Assembly (NCBI RefSeq): GCF_018446385.1
Contig: NC_055992.1
Location: 19,314,877-19,378,876 of the forward strand
DNA length: 64,000 nucleotides
Source of the DNA: Zingiber officinale
Lineage: Eukaryota; Streptophyta; Magnoliopsida; Zingiberales; Zingiberaceae
Direction: 5' to 3'
Shown here: piece by piece, positions 56,613-64,000 of the stretch
Position numbering within the stretch: position 1 is the first letter of the stretch
Layout of the letters: every line of letters begins with the position of its first letter
The notes under the pieces: model-generated
Databases searched by the model: none
What the model was told of the DNA's origin: nothing
The model's input: only the letters and a program-made list of their open reading frames with translations
Translations under genes and position numbers: made by a program

Positions 56613-57959
56613 GTGTTGGTGCCTGATCCGAAAAAGAATAAGGTAGAACCAAAGACTGTTGATTACATATTTATTGGATATGCACAAAACAACACTATGT
56701 ATAGATTTTGTGTGTATGAGTCACACATACCGGAGATACACAAGAACTCGATAATTGAATCGAGAAATACCTCGTTCTTCAAGCATGTGTTTCCATATAA
56801 GAACCGGGAGGATACTAGCTCCTCAAAACGAGCAAATGAAACACAAGGCGAAGAAGATGAAGATGATGATGAGGAACCTGTGGAGGTTGAGCCTAGACGG
56901 AGTAAAAGAGTTCGGGTAGAAAAATCCTATGGCTCAGATTTTATCATTTTCATGTTGGAGAGTAAGCTCCGAATTTACTCAGAAGCTGTAGGCTCTTCTG
57001 ATAGACCTCATTGGAGAGAGGTAATTGCATCTGAGATAAAATATATCTTGTAAAATCACACTTGAGAACTTGTGGATCTTCCTCCGGGAAGTAAACTACT
57101 AGGTTGCAAGTGGATTTTCAAGAAGAAAATGAAATCAGATGGCACGATCGATAAGTATAAGGTCATATTGGTAATCAAAGGATACCGACAATGATAAGGC
57201 CTCGATTACTTTAATACATATTCTCCGGTGTCAAGAATAACTTCTATTAGAGTATTGTTGGTTATTACCGCTCTATGGAATCTCGAAATACATTAAATGG
57301 ATGGAAAGATTACCTTTTCAAACGGGGATTTAGAAAAAAAAATATACACAGAGCAACCTGAGAGGTTTTCTATGCTAGGACAAAAAAACAAGGTATGTAG
57401 ATTGGTGAAGTCATTATATGGCTTGAAACAATCACCAAAGAAGTGGCATGAAAAATTTGATAATGCCATGAAGGAATGTGGATTCAAGTTCAATAAATGT
57501 GATAAATGTCTCTACATGAAAGTCACAGAGAGTGACTATGTCATCTTGTGCCTCTATATAGACGACATACTTATCATTGGAAGTAATGATAAGATAATAA
57601 AATCCACAAAAGGTATGTTGAGCTCAAGATTTGATATAAAAGACATGGGCCTAGCTGATGTGATTATAGGAATCAAAATTCTTAGAATAACAGAAGAACT
57701 TGTTCTTAGTCAGTCCCATTACGTAGATAAAATTCTTGAGAAATTCACCAAGGATGATACTGCGTTGGCACGAACACCGATAAATATGAGTCAACATCTA
57801 TCAAAAAATCAAGGTGAAAGTATTTCTCAGCTAGAGTACTCTCGAGTGACTGGAAATCTGATGTACCTGATGAGTTGTACACGACCAGACTTGACCTACG
57901 CAGTAAATAAACTGAGTAGATACATGAGTAATCCCAGTGTTGAGCACTGGAAGGGATAA
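56613..57959 (+). pseudogene. C2 reverse transcriptase
   Basis: An acidic linker (EEDEDDDEEPVEVEPRRSKR) leads into RT text. Stops at about 57051 and 57194-57200 and one before 57297 break the fingers region. The open part 57297-57959 holds the catalytic CLYIDDILIIG, then SLYGLKQSPKKWHEKF-like thumb text and YLMSCTRPDLTYAV. Confidence 0.85.
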
Positions 57960-58555
57960 CAAGAGTTCTGAGGTACTTAAACTATACTCATGAATATGGT
58001 TTACACTATACGAGATATCTTGCTGTGATCAAAGGATACAACGATGTAAGTTGGATATCTGATATAAAAGACTCTAAGTCTATGAGTGGATACGTATTCA
58101 CTCTAGCAGGTGCAACCATTTCTTGAAAATCTTCTAAACAAATCGTAATAATCAGATCCTCGATGGAATTTGAGTTTGTAGCTCTTGACAAATGTGGTGA
58201 AGAGGCTGAATGACTACGACAATTCTTAGAAGATATTCCTAGATGGCCAAAACCTGTGTCGATAATTTGCATATATTGCGATAGTCAATAAGCAATTGAT
58301 CAGGCACAGAGCCATCTGTATAATGGTAAGTCTAGACATATATGTCATAGATATAATACCATTAGACAACTACTTTCCACGAGAGTTATCATTGCTGACT
58401 TTATGAAGTCGAAGGATAACCTAGAAGATCCACTAACCAAAGGGTTAAATCGAGAGTTAGTTACAAGATCATCACGAGGAATGGGCTTGATGCCGTTGTC
58501 AGCGATCAGTGCAGAGGACACCCAACCTATGCTGACTGGCAATCTCAAGAACTAG
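57960..58555 (+). pseudogene. C2 RNase H, broken
   Basis: Readable RNase H text includes [35 protein letters not shown] and ADFMKSKDNLEDPLTKGL, covering the acidic catalytic positions. At least three in-frame stops are present. Confidence 0.78.
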
Positions 58556-59004
58556 GTTCAAAGGGACAACTAATCTGTACTGACTAGACACATTGTGGGG
58601 GATAGTCCAATGAAACATTAACTAGATGAGGGTAAGCTGATGAACTTTTAATGATCAAGAAGAGTATATGACAACTCTTGAGGGATCACCTATGTGAGAA
58701 AGAAGTGAGGGCGCTTCGAAGAGAATTGGAGGCATAATTCTTAGAGCTTCTTACAGAACTAGGCGTGTTCATGGCCAAGAACGAACATACTCATGAAAAC
58801 TGAGTTGTATCAGGGAGAGTCTTGGGGTGAGATTTGTCACTGCTTACACAGACGACAGTATAGTTCACGGGTATCGTGTCTACTATCAGCCAGTAAGCAA
58901 CCAGATCTTCACAAGGGAAGGTTCAAAGGGTAAAACCTACCTGTCTTATACTTGATTCAACTGTTGAATGCTATCACATGCCTATCTCCATTTATGTGGG
59001 GGAT

Positions 59005-59298
59005 TGTTGAATATAGGTGAATGGAAAAGAGGTGGAAGAGGAAAGAGGCTCCATTGTAAATGAGACTTTAGTCCCACATTGGGAGTTTCATGGCATGATG
59101 GTTGGTTTATATTGATTCACATGCATTGAGGATGTGAACAAATGCATGGGGAGAGTCTCTCTCTCATGCGTGGGTGCGCAGGGGGTGCAAATCCAGGGCC
59201 CGGATTTGCACTGAACCATGTTGACTCGTGTGCGAGCACGACCTTCGCGCGCCGAATATCGGACTGGTCAGGGCAAAATTCGCCCAAGTGGAACAACC
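59005..59298 (+). repeat. C2 3' LTR, truncated by element B
   Basis: It begins TGTTGAATATAGGTG just after the purine run and includes TTTAGTCCCACATTGGG, common in plant Copia LTRs. The rest should lie beyond element B, outside the window. Confidence 0.7.
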
Positions 59299-60450
59299 TG
59301 TTGGTGCGGGGAGCATCCGACGATTGAACATGAGTTTTGATAATGGCAAAGGATTCAAAGTTAAGGTTTGTGGTGATCTAACGTGTTGAATAAGTGTTTC
59401 AGGAAAGTCCTAGCTGCGGTTAGGCAAAGGGAAAATCCTAAGGGGTGGTAACCTTAGGTCCTAGGGGGCGGTAACCCTAGGTGAGGGAAAACCCTAAGGG
59501 GCGGTAACCTTAGGTCCTAGGGGGTGGTAACCTTAGGTCCTAGGGGGCGGTAACCCTAGGTGGAGGAAAACCCTAAGGGGCGGCAACCTTAGGTCCTGGG
59601 GGGTGGTAACCCTAGGTGGAGAAAATCCCTAGGGGGCGGTAACCCTAGGTCCTAGGGGGTGGTAACCCTAGGCGAAAAGTCCAGTCAGTCTGGAGGACCG
59701 GACTGGCATCAGGTAAATCTCCTTAGTGGAGTAGGTGAGGACGCGTTCCCCGTAGAGGGAACAGTAGGCGTCGGGTCGACCTAGGGTTTTCGGTTGGAAA
59801 TCCGAAGTCAGACTCGGACAGTCGGAAGACTGTCAGCTCTTTTTCACTTATGAACTATCAGATTCTAATATTGTCTTGCAGGGTATGCAATTGCTCGGAC
59901 TAACCTTGTTTTGCAGGAGAAGCGACTCCTGGAAAAAGGAGGTCCGGGCGCCCGGGACCAACTTTTATCCCCTGCGCGATTTCGCGACGTGGAGCAACCT
60001 GGTTGGCTGGCCACGTCACACTCCAGGCGCCCGGAAAGGTCCCAGGCGCCCGGAACCTCATATAAAAGGAGGGTTGAGGTGCAGCTTTATAAATAATAAT
60101 CTTCTAAGCATTCTCCGTGCGACAAGTTGCTAACGTCTCGACTCAAAAGTGCTGCAACGACAACCCGGAGCTTCAGTTTTAGTTTTTTTATTGTCGGTAC
60201 AATATTCTTTACTGCTTAAATTGTACTTAGCTTGTAATAGCTTTTACGAATTATAGTTGTTGCCCACCGGAAGCGATCAAGGATCGCGGGCCTTCGAGTA
60301 GGAGTCGTCACAGGCTCCGAACGAAGTAAATCCTTCATGTCCACTTTATTTACTTTCCGCTGCGTTATTTCTGAACAAGCTTTTACGATTTCGAAAAAAG
60401 AAATAGCCACGAGCGCTATTCACCCCCCCTCTAGCGCTTTCGATCTATCA
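59299..60450 (+). repeat. 5' LTR of element B (1,152 bp)
   Basis: Ends are TGTTGGTGCGGGG and TCGATCTATCA. U3 has a minisatellite (59415-59680), then GGCGCCCGG-type palindromic words at about 59946, 60026 and 60045, then a TATA box (TATAAAAG, 60061). R/U5 is homologous to the solo LTR at 54254-55946. Confidence 0.82.
59415..59680 (+). repeat. Minisatellite in the element B LTR
   Basis: Alternating units GGGGCGGTAACC(C/T)TAGG and CCTAGGGGGTGGTAACC, with about 10 copies of GGTAACC(C/T)TAGGT in total. CCCTAGG words give a telomere-like look, but the unit is not the plant telomere repeat. Confidence 0.8.
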
Positions 60451-60452
60451 AT

Positions 60453-60464
60453 TGGTATCAGAGC
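60453..60464 (+). other. Primer-binding site of element B
   Basis: TGGTATCAGAGC, two bases after the LTR, complements the initiator-Met tRNA. Confidence 0.85.
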
Positions 60465-60814
60465 GGGGTCGCTTTGAACTGGTGCAACCACCATTCAAGC
60501 ATCTTTCGTGGCTTTGTCGTTTGTATAGAGTAAAAATAAAACCTTACGCCTTTCATTTTTTTCCCTCCAAAATTATTTTTGAAAAATTCATTTTTATCCT
60601 TTCACGGTTTATTAGTATTGATAAAATATTGAATTTGGCAAAATTTGAAATAATATTTTTTAAATATTTTTTTAATAATATTTTATTAATATTTTATTAT
60701 TTTTTCTCGAAACTGGTGAACTTCTATTTCTATCCTTCCATACCGTACTGCTAATCCAGGATCAAGTCCTGGTACAATATTTTTGCTATTTTTTGTGTGC
60801 AAGGTTCTTTTAAA

Positions 60815-62005
60815 ATGACATTCCAAGAAGGATTCTGCACCGTCCGACCGCCGCTCTTTTCTGGCAAGGACTTTGGATACTGGAAGAACCGGATGGAATA
60901 CCACCTCAAGACGCAAGTCGAGATGTGGATCATCATCCAGACCGGACTCGAACTTCCACGTGACGACACCGGAGAACTTATCTCATGCATCAACTGGGAT
61001 TCTATCACAATGAAAAAAGTTGAAGCCGATGCCAAAGCAACCTGCATGCTACAATGTGGCCTAACCAATGAAGAACTGAACCGCATCAGCCCTTTCGCAA
61101 GTGCAAAAGAGTTGTGGCAAAAGTTGATGAAACTACACGAGGGCACTTCCGACGCTCAAGTAAGTAAGCATAATTTAATAAATGATTTATTTGAATTAGA
61201 TGAGCAGAATAATACTACTTCGGCCGAGGAAGGTATTACGATGGTTGCAGGTACAAGTAAGACAGAGGAAAAGATATGGTCCGAGTCTTCAGATGAATCC
61301 GGGTCCGACGAAGAAGAACCGACGAGCTTCCTCGCTCTACCAGTACAAGCAACCGTGGCGGAAACTGAGTCCGAGTATGAGTCAGAAACCGAGAGCGAAT
61401 CCGAGACTGAGTCTGATCGAAGCCACGAATCCGCATTCGTTTCCGAAGGACCAAAACCCACTGTAAGTTCACTACTCGCAGAATTTCAATTAGATAACTT
61501 ACATGAATTATTACCTTACTTAGTAAAAAAGTTGGCTAAATCCAACGTCCGAGTTAAGTCGCTCCAAAAGGAGGTAACAACCCTTAAGGAAGCGACTGAC
61601 TCGAGCTCCTTAACTGAGTCAGTTCAAATTGGAAGTTAAACTCAAGTCCAACAACTTGAGGAAGAAAATTCCAATTTGAAAGCTCAAATTAAAGAACTCA
61701 AGGACATGTTGGAACGGTTTACCTTGGGCTCCAAGAATCTGGATCTGATTCTTGGAAAACAGCGAGCCGTTTACAACAAAATTGGACTTGGATTTAAAAC
61801 TAAAATAAAATACAAATCATATTTATCGCTAGTTAATAGAAATAATAGAAAAATTGTCCAAGCATGGGTGCCAAAATCTAACTTGGTTAATCAAGTTGGA
61901 AATGGTCACTATTGGGTCCCCAAGGATCAAGTCTATTACCTTGATAGACCATATCGAGGCTATGATCCAAGGGGAGCTAATAGAAAAACAATATTAAGAA
62001 CATAA
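60815..62005 (+). pseudogene. Gag of element B, lacking its centre and zinc knuckle
   Basis: The ATG at 60815 opens a Copia-type gag: PLFSGKDFGYWKNRMEYHL and ELWQKLMKLHEGTSDAQ. Right after this the sequence jumps to an acidic linker (SESDESGSDEEEP). Compared with element A, the second half of the UBN2 domain and the CCHC knuckle are missing. A TAA at 61637-61639 interrupts the frame within a coiled coil; the same frame goes on to 62005 with GLGFKTK and GNGHYWVPK, the usual pre-protease text. An upstream in-frame GTG is not a start. Confidence 0.75.
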
Positions 62006-62682
62006 TTCAAATTAATATTCAAATTAAATTCAAAATTAAATTCAAAATTCAAAATTCAATTAAAAATTTAATTTGAAATTAAATTAAATTCGAAATTCAA
62101 TTCAAAATTAAAAGTAAATTTCAACTTAAGTTAAATAAAAATAGATGGAGGATCCAGACTCGCTGGCACCCCCAACTGAACTACCCGACAGGGTAACTAA
62201 ACCTAATCTACCTGAAATGGGTAAAACAAGAGTAGATTACCCGGCAGGGTAATTAAGGTTAGATCAAAATGGGCTAGGTTTAACTTGACCCACAGTACTG
62301 GTAAAGTTTTTAGATGATAGTACGTTAGGGAAGCTTGGGCATCGCATGTCTAGGAAGATATGGCTTCGACCTGGTGCATTTGGCCAAGTGGAACTGACCG
62401 AAGCTACCCTTAAATGGATCCTAACTAGTTAGACCAAGGTTTAGTATTAAGCTCAATGGGTAGGACTATTTGGGAAACCTCGAAGGCATGGTTACTTTAA
62501 TGAGTACCTTGTGACTCACCATAGCCCAGAAGTTTATCCAAAGAATGCTTACTTGTTGAATCCAAAGCTAAACCTGAATCTAAGACAAAGTTAAACCAGA
62601 CCCTTAAATTCAACCATAATTCATCCCACAATAATTATAGGGTTCCCTGATTGAAAATTTAGATCGAGTGAGATGACTAGTT
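62006..62682 (+). other. Non-coding internal region of element B
   Basis: AATTCAAAATTAAATT-type repeats to about 62130, then single-copy-like DNA with no coding frame. Confidence 0.5.
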
Positions 62683-63180
62683 ATTTCAAAAATCTTTTAA
62701 ACTCAATTTCAAAATTATTTCAAAAATCTTTTAAACTCAATTTCAAAATTATTTCAAAAATCTTTTAAACTCAATTTCAAAATTATTTCAAAAATCTTTT
62801 AAACTCAATTTCAAATTTATTTCAAAATTATTTCAAAAATCTTTGAAACTCAATTTCAAAATTATTTCAAAAATCTTTTAAACTCAATTTCAAAGGTATT
62901 TCAAAATTATTTCAAAAATCTTTTAAACTCAATTTCAAAATTATTTCAAAAATCTTTTAAACTCAATTTCAAAATTATTTGAAAAATCTCTTAAACTTAA
63001 TTTCAAAACTTAATCATTTCAAAATTATTTTAAAACTTAATTTGAAAAATGATCATTTCAAAATCTTTTGAAAAATCATTTGAAAAATCCCTTGAAAAAT
63101 TGATTTCAAAATTATTTCAAAAATTATTTGAAAAATCATTTGAAATATCCTCTGAAAAATTAATTTCAAACCCTTTTCAG
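62683..63180. repeat. Tandem array, 34-bp AT-rich unit
   Basis: The unit is built from TTATTTCAAAAATCTTTT plus AAACTCAATTTCAAAA. It is near perfect for about eight copies up to 62990, then decays into shorter TTTGAAAAAT-type repeats. Confidence 0.85.
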
Positions 63181-63479
63181 AAGTTATTAAATTCTTTGAA
63201 ATTCTAAACTCAATTAATTTTTAAATCTTCAAAATAATGGTCACCTATTTGGAATTCTAACTGATATTTTCAATGTTGTAAATTAAAGTAAACTCCATCT
63301 CACACTCACTCATATGCTAAACATGCTTGTTAATCTAGAATGAGTGAGATAGAAAATTAGGAAAATAATTTTTTAACCTCTCATGCTTGAACTCCTGAAC
63401 TCAAAATTTTATTAAGGCATTAATTAAGGGGGAGTGATTTTGAGTCGGTTTTAAAATTAGTTTTTCTTTAAAAAATTTT

Positions 63480-64000
63480 GACTTGACCTAAAATTAAAAA
63501 CTAGTTTTGACATATCTTCGAAAATTCAAGATATTTTTTAGCTTTAAAAATTATTTATGACCTGACCTTCAAATTATAACTCCTCTATAAGCTAAATGTT
63601 TTCAAAGCTAAGTACTTAATTAAGTTTTCTCTAACTAAACTTAGTTAAATTATTTTCTAAACTTAGCTAATTGGCAAGATGTTCTCTAGAGGCAATATTA
63701 AAGTTTAAGCATGCTTGTACTTAAGGGCTCTGATACCTGATCAAAACCAAATCTTGACTCATGCTTGGACCTTAGGACTCTGATACCTTACTAAAACAAA
63801 ATTTGTAAACTATTAAACATATCTTCGAAAATTATTTGACCTAAGTACTTAATTAAAAACCCTAAACCCTAAACTACTTAAGGACTTGACCTAAAATTAA
63901 AAACTAGTTTTGACATATCTTCGAAAATTCAAGATATTTTTTAGCTTTAAAAATTATTTATGACCTGACCTTCAAATTATAACTCCTCTATAAGCTAAAT
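63480..64000. repeat. 118-bp direct repeat, two copies 403 bp apart
   Basis: 63480-63597 and 63883-64000 appear identical by eye, starting GACTTGACCTAAAATTAAAA and ending TCCTCTATAAGCTAAAT. The second copy runs into the window edge, so the repeat may be longer. Confidence 0.85.

Larger units (their letters stand above)
51816..59298 (+). mobile_element. Ty1/Copia retrotransposon C2 (Tork-like), broken, with nested solo LTRs
   Basis: Plus-strand Copia element. The gag start at 51816 is interrupted after FSGLNFKRW by a solo LTR (51949-52996). Gag, zinc knuckle, protease and GAG-pre-integrase follow, then a second solo LTR (54254-55946), integrase, RT, RNase H, a purine run (GTGGGGGAT, 58997-59004) and the start of a 3' LTR at 59005, cut off by element B at 59299. 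The 5' LTR is not clearly readable. Stops in every domain show it is dead. Confidence 0.85.
59299..64000 (+). mobile_element. Gag-only LTR retrotransposon B, partial
   Basis: The 5' LTR (59299-60450) is followed by a primer site, a gag frame with a large internal loss, and a long AT-rich repetitive non-coding tail reaching the window edge. No protease, integrase or RT appears in 3.5 kb after the LTR. Same architecture as element A but a different family. It sits in the C2 3' LTR. The 3' LTR is not in the window, so lack of pol is inferred only for the visible part. Confidence 0.75.

Noticed and set aside
59415-59680. Telomere-like array in the element B LTR
   Set aside because: The unit is GGTAACCCTAGGT-like with spacers, not TTTAGGG.
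62683-63180. CRISPR-like AT-rich repeats
   Set aside because: Head-to-tail 34-bp units without spacers, inside a retrotransposon.
63858-63872. Interstitial telomere repeat
   Set aside because: Only two CCCTAAA units; chance in AT-rich DNA is likely.

Overview
The window reads as a repeat-rich plant nuclear chromosome, most likely a monocot. I infer this from GC-rich coding exons set in AT-rich DNA, plant-only families (a UDP-glycosyltransferase with a PSPG box, an LRR receptor kinase of the RGF-receptor type, a plastid-type CBS protein, a SPO11-2 relic) and dense Copia, Gypsy, CACTA and Au-type SINE material. A Zingiberales source is a guess that I could not test.

Host genes are few. (1) A single-exon UGT92-like glycosyltransferase lies at 9808-11268 (+). 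(2) A plastid-targeted CBS-domain protein gene spans 29955-44517 (+) in six proposed exons; its second intron is about 12.7 kb and full of transposons. (3) An LRR receptor-like kinase of the RGFR/RGI clade lies at 44718-48240 (-) in two exons. Genes 2 and 3 converge with 200 bp between their stop codons.

Layout. 1-9001: a minus-strand Copia element (C1) running off the left edge, with a gag-only LTR element (A, 2516-6524) inserted in its gag. 9002-11268: a hairpin MITE and the UGT gene. 11269-23300: a CACTA relic, several Gypsy-like LTR relics, a solo LTR with intact target duplication (18653-20518) and a 77-bp tandem array. 23674-28139: a DNA transposon with 27-bp inverted ends, holding an Ulp1-like protease remnant and five exons of a broken SPO11-2 homologue. 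28490-28855: a hairpin element. 29955-44517: the CBS gene, whose large intron holds a 1.8-kb foldback, three Au-type SINEs, a 155-bp insertion with a 16-bp duplication, a solo LTR and a Copia relic. 44718-48240: the kinase. 49141-50845: a Gypsy-like LTR relic and a dense hairpin repeat tract. 51816-59298: a plus-strand Copia element (C2) broken by two solo LTRs. 59299-64000: a second gag-only element (B) running off the right edge.

The most unusual pattern concerns the gag-only elements and related LTRs. Each carries, upstream of its TATA box, a cluster of short self-complementary words that differ between elements: AAGGCGCCTT, CAGTCGACTG, TCGGTCGACCGA or GGGCGCCC. The cluster differs between two LTRs whose downstream parts are homologous, and it differs between the two LTRs of a single element. 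It therefore looks like a replaceable promoter cassette.
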